Origin: Nocardioides lacusdianchii
GTDB lineage: Bacteria > Actinomycetota > Actinomycetes > Propionibacteriales > Nocardioidaceae
NCBI RefSeq assembly: GCF_020102855.1
Contig: NZ_JADHZD010000001.1
Location: 456,845-520,844 of the forward strand
Length of the DNA: 64,000 bases
Direction: 5' to 3'
Below are positions 20,943-31,594 of the stretch, piece by piece (positions within the stretch are counted from its first letter, which is position 1; each line of letters begins with the position of its first letter). The notes beneath the pieces are model-generated. The model was not told the origin of the DNA and searched no databases. It was given only the letters and a program-made list of their open reading frames with translations. Made by a program: the position numbers and the translations under genes.

Positions 20943-22546
20943 GCGACCAGTTCCTGACCACGTTCCTGTTCCTGTCGGTCGTCGCGCTGACGGTCGGCAT
21001 CACCTTCTGGGCCAGCCGCCAGACCAAGACGGCCACCGACTTCTACTCCGGCGGCCGGTCCTTCTCCGGCTTCCAGAACGGCCTGGCGATCGGTGGCGAC
21101 TACATGTCGGCCGCGTCGTTCCTCGGCATCTCGGGTGCCATCGCGGTCTACGGCTACGACGGCTTCCTCTACTCCATCGGCTTCCTCGTCGCGTGGCTCG
21201 TCGCCCTGCTGCTGGTTGCCGAGATGCTCCGCAACGCCGGTCGCTACACGATGGCCGACCAGCTCGCCTTCCGGATGAACCAGCGCAAGGTCCGCACGGC
21301 GGCGTCCGTGTCGACCGTGGTCGTCTCGATCTTCTACCTGCTGGCCCAGATGGTCGGCGCCGGCACGCTCGTCGCGCTGCTCCTGGGCGTCGACAGCGAG
21401 GCGATCAAGAACATCACCATCGTCGGCGTCGGCATCCTGATGATCTTCTACGTCGTCGTCGGCGGCATGAAGGGCACGACCTACGTCCAGATCGTCAAGG
21501 CCGTGCTGCTGATGCTCGGCTCGGCGCTGATCGTGCTGCTGGTGCTCGCCGAGTTCAACTTCAACCTGTCCTCGCTGCTCGGCGCCGCTGCCGAGAACTC
21601 GGGCAAGGGCGACGCGTTCCTCCAGCCTGGACTGCAGTACGGCAGCACGCTGACGTCGCAGATCGACTTCCTGTCGCTCGGCCTGGCCCTGGTGCTCGGC
21701 ACCGCGGGCCTGCCGCACATCCTGATCCGCTTCTACACCGTCCCGACCGCCCGTGACGCCCGCAAGTCGGTGCTGTGGGCGATCGGCCTGATCGGCGCGT
21801 TCTACCTGATGACGCTGGTGCTCGGCTTCGGTGCCGCGGCGCTGCTGGACCGCGAGGCCGTCGACCCGGCCGTGGGCGGCAACCAGAACCTCGCCTCCCC
21901 GCTCCTCGCCGAGGCCGTCGGTGGCGGCGCGGGGTCCACGGGTGGCGCCGTCCTGCTGGCGCTCATCGCCGCGGTCGCCTTCGCGACGATCCTCGCGGTG
22001 GTGGCCGGCCTGACCCTGGCCAGCTCGTCGTCGGTGGCGCACGACCTCTACAAGGGCGTGCTCAAGAAGGACCAGGAGGTCAGCGAGAAGGACGAGGTGC
22101 GGGTCGCCCGCATCGCCGCCTTCGCGATCGGCGCCATCGCGATCGTGCTGTCCATCCCGGCGCAGCGCCTCAACATCGCCTTCCTCGTGGCCCTGGCCTT
22201 CGCGGTGGCGGCGTCGGCGAACCTGCCGGCGATCATCTACAACATGTTCTGGCGTCGCTTCAACACCCGTGGCGCCACGTGGAGCATCTACGGCGGCCTC
22301 GTCTCCGCCGTCGGCCTGGTGCTGGTCTCGCCCGTCATGTCGAGCCTGCCGACCTCGATGTTCCCCGACGCGGACTTCGCGATCTTCCCGCTCAACAACC
22401 CGGGCATCGTCTCGATCCCGCTGGGCTTCCTGCTCGGCTACATCGGCACGATCACCAGCCGGGAGCCGTCCGCGGAGGAGCGCTTCACCGAGCTCGAGGT
22501 CCGCGCCCTGACCGGCGCCGGCGCCGAGGGCGCGACGCACCACTGA
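20939..22546 (+). CDS. actP: Cation/acetate symporter ActP
   Basis: A sodium:solute symporter family (SSS) protein of 535 residues with about 13 membrane segments, importing acetate and related short carboxylates. Typical segments are TDFYSGGRSFSGFQNGLAIG near residue 33, AASFLGISGAIAVYGYDG near 58, and GTAGLPHILIRFYTVPTARD near 253. It is co-transcribed with the DUF485 gene and followed by acs, forming an acetate assimilation locus. Confidence 0.93.
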   Translation: MSDQFLTTFLFLSVVALTVGITFWASRQTKTATDFYSGGRSFSGFQNGLAIGGDYMSAASFLGISGAIAVYGYDGFLYSIGFLVAWLVALLLVAEMLRNAGRYTMADQLAFRMNQRKVRTAASVSTVVVSIFYLLAQMVGAGTLVALLLGVDSEAIKNITIVGVGILMIFYVVVGGMKGTTYVQIVKAVLLMLGSALIVLLVLAEFNFNLSSLLGAAAENSGKGDAFLQPGLQYGSTLTSQIDFLSLGLALVLGTAGLPHILIRFYTVPTARDARKSVLWAIGLIGAFYLMTLVLGFGAAALLDREAVDPAVGGNQNLASPLLAEAVGGGAGSTGGAVLLALIAAVAFATILAVVAGLTLASSSSVAHDLYKGVLKKDQEVSEKDEVRVARIAAFAIGAIAIVLSIPAQRLNIAFLVALAFAVAASANLPAIIYNMFWRRFNTRGATWSIYGGLVSAVGLVLVSPVMSSLPTSMFPDADFAIFPLNNPGIVSIPLGFLLGYIGTITSREPSAEERFTELEVRALTGAGAEGATHH

Positions 22547-22577
22547 TCCACGTGGACCCTGCGTGATTCACCCGTGA

Positions 22578-22613
22578 CCCCCTCGCCGAGCCGGAGTAGG
22601 TTCGGCGAGGGGG
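22578..22613 (+). terminator. Hairpin between actP and acs
   Basis: A 12-base-pair perfect stem (22578-22589 CCCCCTCGCCGA with 22602-22613) and a 12-base loop, 31 bases after the actP stop. The loop region also holds TAGGTT (22597-22602), a possible -10 box that would give acs its own start near 22609. Terminator and promoter functions may overlap. Confidence 0.6.
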
Positions 22614-22677
22614 CCCCTTCCCAGACACCCCCGACACGCCCTGACACCCAGCACGTGCCCTGCACGAGGAGAGCGCC

Positions 22678-24633
<1,956 letters not shown>

Positions 24634-24649
24634 CCTGCCCCCTCGTCTG

Positions 24650-24691
24650 CGTCATACGAACCCGCACCCATCGGTGCGGGTTCGTATGACG
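24650..24691. terminator. Strong hairpin terminator after acs
   Basis: A perfect 19-base-pair stem (arms 24650-24668 and 24673-24691, core CATACGAACCCGCACC) with a 4-base loop. It lies 16 bases after the acs stop and just before the promoter of the next gene. Confidence 0.85.
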
Positions 24692-24716
24692 TACGGGGGT
24701 CGTCCCAGGGGTCCGC

Positions 24717-24722
24717 TAGTTT
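24717..24722 (+). promoter_or_regulatory. -10 box of leaderless promoter
   Basis: TAGTTT ends 6 bases before the GTG at 24729. This spacing decides between the two adjacent GTG codons (24726 and 24729). Confidence 0.45.
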
Positions 24723-24728
24723 CGGGTG

Positions 24729-25532
24729 GTGACCGACTCCCCCCGCGCCGACGTCGCCGTGATCGGCGGCTCCGGCTTCTACTCCTTCCTCCCCGACCCG
24801 ACCGAGCACGTGGTTGCGACGCCGTACGGCGAGCCGTCCGCGCCGATCGGGATCGCCGAGGTGGCGGGTCGCCGGGTCGCCTTCCTCCCCCGGCACGGCC
24901 GCCACCACGACCACCCGCCGCACGCCATCCCCTACCGCGCCAACGCGTGGGCGCTGCGGTCACTGGGCGTACGCCAGGTGCTGGCGCCGTGTGCCGTCGG
25001 CGGGCTCCGCGACACCGTCGCGCCGGGCGACCTCGTCGTCCCCGACCAGCTCGTCGACCGCACCCACCGCCGCATCGGGTCGTTCGTCGAGTCCGGCGCG
25101 GTGCACCTGCCCTTCGCCGACCCCTACTGCCCGGGCGTCTCCGCAGCGCTGGCCGGCGCCGACGCGGACGTGCGGGCCGGCGGCACCATGGTCGTCGTCG
25201 AGGGGCCGCGCTTCTCCACCCGCGCGGAGTCGAGGCACTACGCGGGCCAGGGATGGGACCTGATCAACATGACCGGCGCCCCCGAGGCGGCCCTCGCCCG
25301 CGAGATGCGCCAGTGCTACGCCTCGCTCGCGCTGGTCACCGACATGGACGCCGGCGCCGAGTCGGGCGACGGGGTCGGCCAGGAGCAGGTCTTCGCGCTC
25401 TTCCGCCAGAACCTCGAGCGGCTCACCGGCCTGCTCACCGCGGCGATCGAGGCGCTGCCCGACCCGGAGGGCTGCACCTGCTCGACGTGGGCGGACGGCG
25501 TCGACCTGACCTACGAGGTGCCGGCCACGTGA
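24729..25532 (+). CDS. S-methyl-5'-thioadenosine phosphorylase family protein
   Basis: A 267-residue purine nucleoside phosphorylase-like enzyme of the MTAP/MTIP branch, cleaving methylthioadenosine (or inosine) with phosphate. Motifs: VIGGSGFYSF (phosphate loop), FLPRHGRHHDHPPHAIPYRAN, VVEGPRFSTRAESRHY and INMTGAPEAALAREM. The last motif, with Asn-Met-Thr, is typical of MTAP. Its stop overlaps the next gene's GTG by 4 bases. Confidence 0.87.
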   Translation: MTDSPRADVAVIGGSGFYSFLPDPTEHVVATPYGEPSAPIGIAEVAGRRVAFLPRHGRHHDHPPHAIPYRANAWALRSLGVRQVLAPCAVGGLRDTVAPGDLVVPDQLVDRTHRRIGSFVESGAVHLPFADPYCPGVSAALAGADADVRAGGTMVVVEGPRFSTRAESRHYAGQGWDLINMTGAPEAALAREMRQCYASLALVTDMDAGAESGDGVGQEQVFALFRQNLERLTGLLTAAIEALPDPEGCTCSTWADGVDLTYEVPAT

Positions 25533-26593
25533 GGGTCCTGCTCACCGGCGCGGCCGGCTTCATCGGCGGCGCGATCGACCAAGCCCTGACCGCGGACGGG
25601 CACGAGGTCGTCGGCGTCGACCTGATGCTGGCCAATGCTCATGGGGGTGGCGCCCACGGCTCCACCGCCCCGCCCGACGGCGTCCACCAGCTCGACGTGC
25701 GCGAGGCCGGGTCGCCGGAGTGGGCCGACCTGCTGCGCGGCGTCGACGTCGTCTGCCACCAGGCCGCGCTGGTCGGCGCGGGGGTCCGCGTCGGCGACCT
25801 GCCGGCGTACGCCTCCCACAACGACCTCGGCACGGCCGCCCTGCTGGCGGCGATGCACGACGCCGGCGTCGACCGGCTGGTGCTGGCCTCGTCGATGGTG
25901 GTCTACGGCGAGGGGCGCTACACCTGCCCGCGCCACGGCGAGCAGCAGCCGCCGCCGCGTGACCTCGCGGCGCTCGAGGGCGGCGACTTCGACAACCACT
26001 GCCCCGTGTGCGCGGAGCCGCTCGCGTGGTCGCTGGTCCCCGAGGACGCCCGCCTCGACCCGCGCAGCAGCTATGCCGCGAGCAAGCTCGCCCAGGAGCA
26101 CTACGCCTCGTCGTGGGTGCGTCAGGCCGGCGCCGGCGCGGTGGCCCTGCGCTACCACAACGTCTACGGCCCGGGCATGCCGCGCGACACCCCCTACTCC
26201 GGGGTCGCGGCGATGTTCCGCTCCTCGCTCGAGCGCGGCGAGCGGCCGCAGGTCTTCGAGGACGGTGGGCAGGTGCGCGACTTCGTCCACGTCGACGACG
26301 TGGCCCGCGCCAACGTCGCAGCGCTCGAGCAGGTCGTCACCGAGTCGGCGCCGCGCTACGCCGCCTACAACGTCTGCTCCGGCACGCCCGTCACCATCCT
26401 CGACGTCGCGACCCGCGTCGCGGAGGGCACGGGGCGCGACATCGCCCCGCAGGTGACCGGGGGCTTCCGTGTCGGCGACGTACGCCACGTGGTGGCCTCG
26501 CCCGCTCTCGCCACGGCGGAGCTGGGCTTCACGGCGTCGGTCGACCCGCACGCCGGGCTCGCCGACTTCGCGACCGCACCGCTGCGCGCCTGA
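25529..26593 (+). CDS. NAD-dependent epimerase with cysteine-rich insert
   Basis: A 354-residue extended SDR. NAD motif LLTGAAGFIGGAI at residue 4, SSMVVYG near 121 and the catalytic Y182-x3-K186 (SYAASK), then a FVHVDDVARAN segment. Between residues 133 and 161 there is an insert with C133 and C158-x2-C161 (CPRHGE ... CPVC) that looks like a zinc knuckle. It resembles dTDP-L-rhamnose 4-epimerase-like proteins. The substrate is not proven. It is translationally coupled to the phosphorylase, with no clear metabolic link. Confidence 0.8.
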   Translation: MRVLLTGAAGFIGGAIDQALTADGHEVVGVDLMLANAHGGGAHGSTAPPDGVHQLDVREAGSPEWADLLRGVDVVCHQAALVGAGVRVGDLPAYASHNDLGTAALLAAMHDAGVDRLVLASSMVVYGEGRYTCPRHGEQQPPPRDLAALEGGDFDNHCPVCAEPLAWSLVPEDARLDPRSSYAASKLAQEHYASSWVRQAGAGAVALRYHNVYGPGMPRDTPYSGVAAMFRSSLERGERPQVFEDGGQVRDFVHVDDVARANVAALEQVVTESAPRYAAYNVCSGTPVTILDVATRVAEGTGRDIAPQVTGGFRVGDVRHVVASPALATAELGFTASVDPHAGLADFATAPLRA

Positions 26594-26597
26594 GGAC

Positions 26598-27935
26598 TCA
26601 CCAGGTCGTGTAGAGCAGGTGCTGCACCACCAGCGCGGTGAGCACCTGGAGCCCCAGACCCCAGCGCCGCCAGCCGCCCGGCAGCAGCGCCAGCGACAGG
26701 GTCAGCCACGGCACGAACGGCAGCCAGATCCGCTCGACCTCCGCCTTCGACATCCGGCTCAGGTCGGCCGCGGCGACCGCGGCCGCACCCGCCAGCGCCA
26801 GGACCGCGAGCGTGCGCGCCTCGCCCTCGTGGCGACGTGCCGCGACCGCCAGGCCGGCGCCGAGCAGGGGGCCACCCGACACGAGCAGCGCCCCGAGGTT
26901 GCCCCACATCCAGTACGCCCCCGGCCGCGTCGAGGCGATCCCGTCCCAGTAGCGGTCGACGAGCACCGGGTAGGCCTCCCACCACGCGAAGCCGAGGACG
27001 GCGAAGCCCAGCACCACCACCAGCGCGGCGCCCGCCGCGACCGGCAGCGGCCACCACGAGCGGGCGAGGAACAGCACCGCCAGCGCGGGCAGGCCGAGCA
27101 GCGGCAGGCCGTAGGAGCTCATCACGCACCAGCCCAGCAGCAGGCCCGCCACGACGCCCCAGCCGATGAGGCGCCCGCGGGAGGGCGACGTCGCCGACAG
27201 AGCGAGGGCAGCGAGCCCCCATGCGCCGAGTGCGGTGAACACCGCGTCCGCCGACACTGCCAGGAACACCGCCGCCGGCGTCAGCACCAAGAAGGGCGCC
27301 GCGAGGCGGGCGCCGCGGTCCACCCCGAGCGCGCGCAGGGCGACCAGGGTCGCCACCGGGATGCTGGCCGCCACGGCGCAGACCACGAGCGCGGCCGCGA
27401 GGTCGCTGCCCAGGCCGACCGCGACAAGCCCCACGAAGAACAGCAGCGCCCCGGGCGGGTGGCCGGCGACGTGGATCGGCCAGTTGTCCGGGTGGGCCTG
27501 CGGGATCCGCTCGACGTATCCCGCGAGCAGTGCCGGCACGTCGGACACCGTCCGCGCCGTGACGAGGTACTCGGTGTCGTTGGTCATCACCCGCGTCAGC
27601 CCGGCAGAGCCGTCGACGAGGGCGAGGGACACCAGCCACACCAGCGCGACGACGTACGCCGTCAGCAGCAGGCGGCGCCACGACCAGGCCAGCGCCCAGG
27701 CCTCCGCGCGCCACACCCCGAGGCCGGCGACGAGCAACGCCGGCAGGGTGCCGATGCCGACCTTGGCCTGCCAGAAGCCGTGGGTCGGCGGCACGCCCAG
27801 CATGTCGCTGCGCGCGTCGACGTCCCAGCCGGTCATGGGCGGGACGACGAACGACGCCAGCAGCACCAGCGCCGCCACGGTCAGACCGATCGCGGCCCGT
27901 CGCCCCACGCGTACGGTCGTGCCCCCCTCGGTCAT
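26598..27935 (-). CDS. Polytopic membrane protein, possible GT-C type glycosyltransferase
   Basis: A 445-residue protein with about 11-12 hydrophobic segments. An N-terminal extracytoplasmic loop follows the first segment (TGWDVDARSDMLGVPPTHGF), and another loop has PQAHPDNWPIHVAGHPPGALL. These Asp/His-rich first loops recall GT-C mannosyl- or arabinosyltransferases that use polyprenyl-phosphate sugars, but I cannot name a family with certainty. The ATG at 27935 is set by a TAGGCT box 7 bases upstream. It converges on the epimerase gene with a 4-base gap. Confidence 0.65.
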   Translation of the reverse strand: MTEGGTTVRVGRRAAIGLTVAALVLLASFVVPPMTGWDVDARSDMLGVPPTHGFWQAKVGIGTLPALLVAGLGVWRAEAWALAWSWRRLLLTAYVVALVWLVSLALVDGSAGLTRVMTNDTEYLVTARTVSDVPALLAGYVERIPQAHPDNWPIHVAGHPPGALLFFVGLVAVGLGSDLAAALVVCAVAASIPVATLVALRALGVDRGARLAAPFLVLTPAAVFLAVSADAVFTALGAWGLAALALSATSPSRGRLIGWGVVAGLLLGWCVMSSYGLPLLGLPALAVLFLARSWWPLPVAAGAALVVVLGFAVLGFAWWEAYPVLVDRYWDGIASTRPGAYWMWGNLGALLVSGGPLLGAGLAVAARRHEGEARTLAVLALAGAAAVAAADLSRMSKAEVERIWLPFVPWLTLSLALLPGGWRRWGLGLQVLTALVVQHLLYTTW

Positions 27936-27942
27936 GCCGCCG

Positions 27943-27948
27943 AGCCTA
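27943..27948 (-). promoter_or_regulatory. -10 box of leaderless promoter
   Basis: TAGGCT on the minus strand ends 7 bases before the ATG at 27935. Confidence 0.45.
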
Positions 27949-28035
27949 GGGGCCGCCTGCGAGCGCACCCAGTGCCGCCGAGTGCCGTCACAGTTTCGTA
28001 AGCCGAAGGGTGAGCACGGGCTGCGCCCGACTGGC

Positions 28036-28041
28036 TACGTT
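28036..28041 (+). promoter_or_regulatory. -10 box of the seven-gene oxidoreductase operon
   Basis: TACGTT ends 7 bases before the ATG at 28049. All seven following genes overlap or nearly touch, so this is probably the main promoter, producing a leaderless mRNA. Confidence 0.5.
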
Positions 28042-28048
28042 CGATGAC

Positions 28049-28714
28049 ATGACCCACGACACCGTCTGCGACCTGGTGCTGCCGTGCCGCGACGAGGCCC
28101 CCGCGCTGGCCGCCCTGCTCGCCCGGGTGCCGGCCGAGTTCTCCGTCGTGGTCGTCGACAACGGATCGCGTGACGGCACCGCGGAGGTCGCGGCCGGCCT
28201 CGGTGCGCGGGTCGTCGTGGAGCCGACGCCGGGCTACGGCTCGGCCGTCCACGCCGGGATGCTGGCCGCGACCCACGACTACGTCGCCGTCATGGACGGT
28301 GACGGCTCCTTCGACCCCACCGACCTGCGGCGCCTGCTCGCCGACGTGCGCGAGGACCGCGCCGACATGTCCGTCGGCCGACGACGTCCCACCGGTCGCG
28401 GCGTGTGGCCGTGGCACGCCCGGCTGGGCAACGCCCTGATCGTTGCCTGGCTGCGCCGCTCGATCGGGATGGACGCCCACGACATCGCGCCGATGCGGGT
28501 GTGCCGGCGCCAGGCGCTGCTCGACCTCGGCCTGCGCGACCGTCGCTTCGGCTACCCCGTCGAGCTGCTGCAGGCCGTCACCCGCGCGGGGTGGCGGATC
28601 ACCGAGCACGACGTCGACTACCACCCCCGCGCCGAGGGCACCCGCTCCAAGGTCTCCGGCTCGGTGACGGGGACCGTGCGCACGGCCCGCGACTTCTGGC
28701 GGGTGCTGTCGTGA
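28049..28714 (+). CDS. Family 2 glycosyltransferase
   Basis: A 221-residue GT-A fold enzyme: LVLPCRDEAPALAALL at the start, VVVVDNGSRDGT near residue 35, and DGDGSFDP (DxD) near 85. No membrane anchor is visible, unlike dolichol-phosphate mannose synthases with TM tails. The sugar donor is unknown. It is the first gene of the operon, and its TGA overlaps the GTG of the next gene. Confidence 0.83.
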   Translation: MTHDTVCDLVLPCRDEAPALAALLARVPAEFSVVVVDNGSRDGTAEVAAGLGARVVVEPTPGYGSAVHAGMLAATHDYVAVMDGDGSFDPTDLRRLLADVREDRADMSVGRRRPTGRGVWPWHARLGNALIVAWLRRSIGMDAHDIAPMRVCRRQALLDLGLRDRRFGYPVELLQAVTRAGWRITEHDVDYHPRAEGTRSKVSGSVTGTVRTARDFWRVLS

Positions 28715-29379
28715 GCGGCTTCACCGTGCTGGTGATGGCGAAGGCACCCGTCGCTGGCCGGGCCAAGACCCGGCTCGCCGCCCACACCGGTGACGACGTC
28801 GCCGCCGACCTCGCCGCCGCGGCCCTGCTCGACACGGTCGCCGCCGTCGAGGCGACGCCCGGCGCCCGGGGACACCTGGCGCTGGCCGGCGACCTCGCCG
28901 ACGGTGCCCGTGGGGCCGACCTGGCCGACGCCGTCCGCGGCTGGACGATCACCCCCCAGCGCGGCCGCACCTTCGCCGAGCGGCTCGTCGCCGCGCACGA
29001 GGACGCCGGCCACGGCCCGGTCGTGCAGGTGGGCATGGACACCCCGCACCTGACGTCCGACCTCCTCCTCGGTGCGGCGCGCGACCTCGGGGCGTACGAC
29101 GCCTGCCTGGGGCCGGCGCCCGACGGCGGCTGGTGGGTGCTGGCCCGCCGTGACCCACGGGTCGCGGCACCGCTGGCGACGGTCGTGATGTCCACCGCCG
29201 CCACGCACGACGACACCCGGGCCGCGCTCCTCGCCGCCGGTCACACCGTCGGGGCGACCGCCAGGCTCCGCGACGTCGACACGATCGACGACGCCCACGA
29301 GGTGGCCCGCCTCGCACCCGACACGCACTTCGCGCGCACCCTGCGGGCCTGGGTCGACAGCACGGCGGTGGCACCGTGA
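28711..29379 (+). CDS. DUF2064 / TIGR04282-type nucleotidyl- or glycosyltransferase
   Basis: A 222-residue protein of the DUF2064 family (TIGR04282, named transferase 1 of rSAM/selenodomain clusters and linked in some bacteria to arsenosugar synthesis). The N-terminal VLVMAKAPVAGRAKTRLA loop resembles NTP-binding sugar nucleotidyltransferases, with GMDTPHL (DxP) near 110 and LGPAPDGGWWVLA near 133. The pairing with a GT2 gene is typical of the family. The chemistry is unproven. Confidence 0.82.
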   Translation: MSGFTVLVMAKAPVAGRAKTRLAAHTGDDVAADLAAAALLDTVAAVEATPGARGHLALAGDLADGARGADLADAVRGWTITPQRGRTFAERLVAAHEDAGHGPVVQVGMDTPHLTSDLLLGAARDLGAYDACLGPAPDGGWWVLARRDPRVAAPLATVVMSTAATHDDTRAALLAAGHTVGATARLRDVDTIDDAHEVARLAPDTHFARTLRAWVDSTAVAP

Positions 29380-30029
29380 CCGCCGAGCGCTCGTTCACCG
29401 AGGTCTTCACCTCCGCGCTGCGCGGGGTGCCGACCCACGTCGTCCACGAGGCCGACGAGATGCTCCCGCCGTTGCCGCTGCCGGTCGCGTCCTGGACGGG
29501 GCCGGCCGGCGCCGCCGACCACGCCCTGCTCGACCTGTGTCGCGGGGCGACGCTCGACATCGGCTGCGGCCCCGGCCGCCTCACCCAGGAGCTCGCCCGT
29601 CGCGGTCACCGGGCCCTCGGCGTCGACCTGGTCGACGAGGCCGTGACCCAGACCCGACGCCGCGGCGCGGACGCGGTCGTCGCCGACGTGTTCGAGCCGC
29701 TGCCCGACGAGGGCGAGTGGTCCAGCGTGCTGCTCGCCGACGGCAACGTCGGCATCTGCGGCGAGCCGCACCGGCTGCTCGGCCGGGTGCGCGAGCTCCT
29801 GCACCCGGGTGGGCGCGCCGTGGTCGAGGTGAGCGCTCCCGGCACGGGATCGACGTCGGGGTGGACCGTCATCGAGGGCGCCGGCGCCCGCAGCCGGCCG
29901 TTCCGCTGGGCGCAGGTGGCCGCGGACGACGTCGCCGTCGTCGCCGTCGCCGCGGGCCTGGTGATGCACTCGCTGCACGACCTTGCCGGGAGCGGACGCT
30001 GGGCCGCGGTCCTCACGGACCCGTCGTGA
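29376..30029 (+). CDS. Class I SAM-dependent methyltransferase
   Basis: A 217-residue soluble protein. SAM motif I is TLDIGCGPGRLTQELA near residue 54, followed by GVDLVDEAV and a PGGRAVVEVSAPG segment. No arsenite-type cysteine triad is present, so it is not a standard ArsM. The substrate is unknown. It overlaps both neighbours by 4 bases, within the operon. Confidence 0.82.
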   Translation: MTAERSFTEVFTSALRGVPTHVVHEADEMLPPLPLPVASWTGPAGAADHALLDLCRGATLDIGCGPGRLTQELARRGHRALGVDLVDEAVTQTRRRGADAVVADVFEPLPDEGEWSSVLLADGNVGICGEPHRLLGRVRELLHPGGRAVVEVSAPGTGSTSGWTVIEGAGARSRPFRWAQVAADDVAVVAVAAGLVMHSLHDLAGSGRWAAVLTDPS

Positions 30030-31186
30030 GGGTCCCGCACCCCGACCACTTCACCTCGCAGCTGCGCAGCCCGGCCGTCGCGGCGCGCGTCGGCGTCTGG
30101 CTGGGGATCAGCTTCGGCACCTGCTTCCTCACCGGCCTGGTGAGCCACTGGGCGCAGCTCCCGTCGCCGGCCATCGGCTTCCCCACGTCGCCCGCCTGGG
30201 GCTACCGCTTCAGCCAGGGCCTGCACGTCGTCACCGGCTGCGCCGCCGTGCCCCTGCTGCTGGTGAAGCTGTGGGCGGTCTACCCCCGCCTCTTCGAGCG
30301 GGTCGACCTGGGCGCCGGTCGACGCCTCGTCGCCGTGGGGCTCGAGCGCGCGTCGATCGCCGTGCTCGTCGCCGCCTCGATCTTCCAGCTCGCGACCGGT
30401 CTCGCCAACGCCTCGCAGTGGTATCCCTGGCGCGAGTTCTCCTTCCGCACCACCCACTACGCACTCGCCTGGGTCGCGATCGGCGCCCTGCTGGTGCACG
30501 TCGCGGTCAGGCTCCCGGTGATCCGCACCGCCCTCCGCGCCGACGTCGACGACACCACGCACGACCGCGAGACCGCTGTGGAGCCGGGCCCCGTCTCGCG
30601 CCGCACGCTGCTGCGCACCACCTGGGCGGCCGCCGGCATCGCAGTCCTCGCCACTGCGGGCGGCACCGTGCCGTGGCTGCGCCGGGTCAGCGTGCTGGCC
30701 GTGCGCACCGGGGAGGGCCCCGGCGGCGTACCGATCAACAAGACCGCTGCCGCGGCCGGCGTCACCACCACCGCCGCCGACCCCGGCTGGGCGCTCGAGG
30801 TGGTGGTCGGCGGGGACGTCCGCACCCGGCTGGGCCTCGCCGACCTCCGCGCGCTGCCGCAGCACACCGTCGACCTGCCGATCGCCTGCGTGGAGGGCTG
30901 GAGCGCACAGGGCCGGTGGACGGGCGTACGCATCTCCGACGTGCTCGCAACGGCCGGCGCGTCGGGCGGGCGCGACGTGCTGGTCACCTCGCTCCAGCAG
31001 AGCGGCGCCTTCCGGCGCACCGTCCTGCCCGGCGCCTTCGCCGACGACGACCGCACCCTGCTCGCGCTCGACCTCGCCGGCGAGCCGCTGTCCCTCGACC
31101 ACGGCCACCCGTGCCGGCTGATCGCGCCCAACCGTCCCGGCGTGCTGCAGACCAAGTGGCTGTCCTCGCTGGAGGTCAGCGCATGA
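30026..31186 (+). CDS. Membrane-anchored molybdopterin oxidoreductase with internal Tat motif
   Basis: A 386-residue two-part protein. Residues 1-165 form four membrane helices with paired histidines (H41, H67, H144, H158), as in b-type di-heme anchors. A twin-arginine motif (S191-R192-R193-T-L-L-R) precedes a fifth helix. The rest is a sulfite-oxidase/YedY-type Moco domain with ligand C288 in IACVEGWSAQGRW. From memory, Streptomyces coelicolor Sco3746 has this design and is inserted jointly by Sec and Tat. The Moco domain should face outside and exchange electrons with the quinone pool. The substrate is unknown. Confidence 0.85.
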   Translation: MRVPHPDHFTSQLRSPAVAARVGVWLGISFGTCFLTGLVSHWAQLPSPAIGFPTSPAWGYRFSQGLHVVTGCAAVPLLLVKLWAVYPRLFERVDLGAGRRLVAVGLERASIAVLVAASIFQLATGLANASQWYPWREFSFRTTHYALAWVAIGALLVHVAVRLPVIRTALRADVDDTTHDRETAVEPGPVSRRTLLRTTWAAAGIAVLATAGGTVPWLRRVSVLAVRTGEGPGGVPINKTAAAAGVTTTAADPGWALEVVVGGDVRTRLGLADLRALPQHTVDLPIACVEGWSAQGRWTGVRISDVLATAGASGGRDVLVTSLQQSGAFRRTVLPGAFADDDRTLLALDLAGEPLSLDHGHPCRLIAPNRPGVLQTKWLSSLEVSA

Positions 31187-31593
31187 GCGCGGTCCGCTGG
31201 GTCCTCGGCGGCCTCGGCGTCCTCGGCGGGGCGTACGGCGCCTGGCTGGCGCTGACGCGGCAGGACCTCCTCCAGCTCGTCGAGATCGCGCTGTGGCTGG
31301 GCGCCGGCGTCGCCGTGCACGACGCGCTGGTCGCCGGCGTCGTCATCGGCGCCTCGCTCCTCGGCCGTCGCGTCCTGCCCCTCCCGTGGCACGCGCCTGC
31401 GACACTCGGTCTCGTGGTGTGGGGCAGCGTGTCGGTGATGGCGGTGCCGGTGCTGGGCAGGTTCGGCGCCCGCGCCGACAACCCGACGCTGCTCGACCGC
31501 CCCTACCTCGCCACGTGGCTCGTCCTGACCCTGCTCACCCTCGCTGCGGTCGCCGTGGCGGGCCTGGTGCGCTCGCGCCGGGCGGACGCCTGA
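31183..31593 (+). CDS. Small membrane protein of the oxidoreductase operon
   Basis: A 136-residue protein with four predicted membrane segments (near residues 5-25, 33-59, 70-90 and 107-130). I do not recognise the family. Its start overlaps the oxidoreductase stop by 4 bases and the response regulator follows one base after its stop, so it may be an accessory subunit or part of signal input. Confidence 0.7.
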   Translation: MSAVRWVLGGLGVLGGAYGAWLALTRQDLLQLVEIALWLGAGVAVHDALVAGVVIGASLLGRRVLPLPWHAPATLGLVVWGSVSVMAVPVLGRFGARADNPTLLDRPYLATWLVLTLLTLAAVAVAGLVRSRRADA

Positions 31594-31594
31594 C

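Noticed and set aside
28711..30029. Arsenosugar biosynthesis genes
   Set aside because: The DUF2064 gene name suggests it, but no radical SAM ArsS gene is present and the methyltransferase lacks ArsM cysteines.
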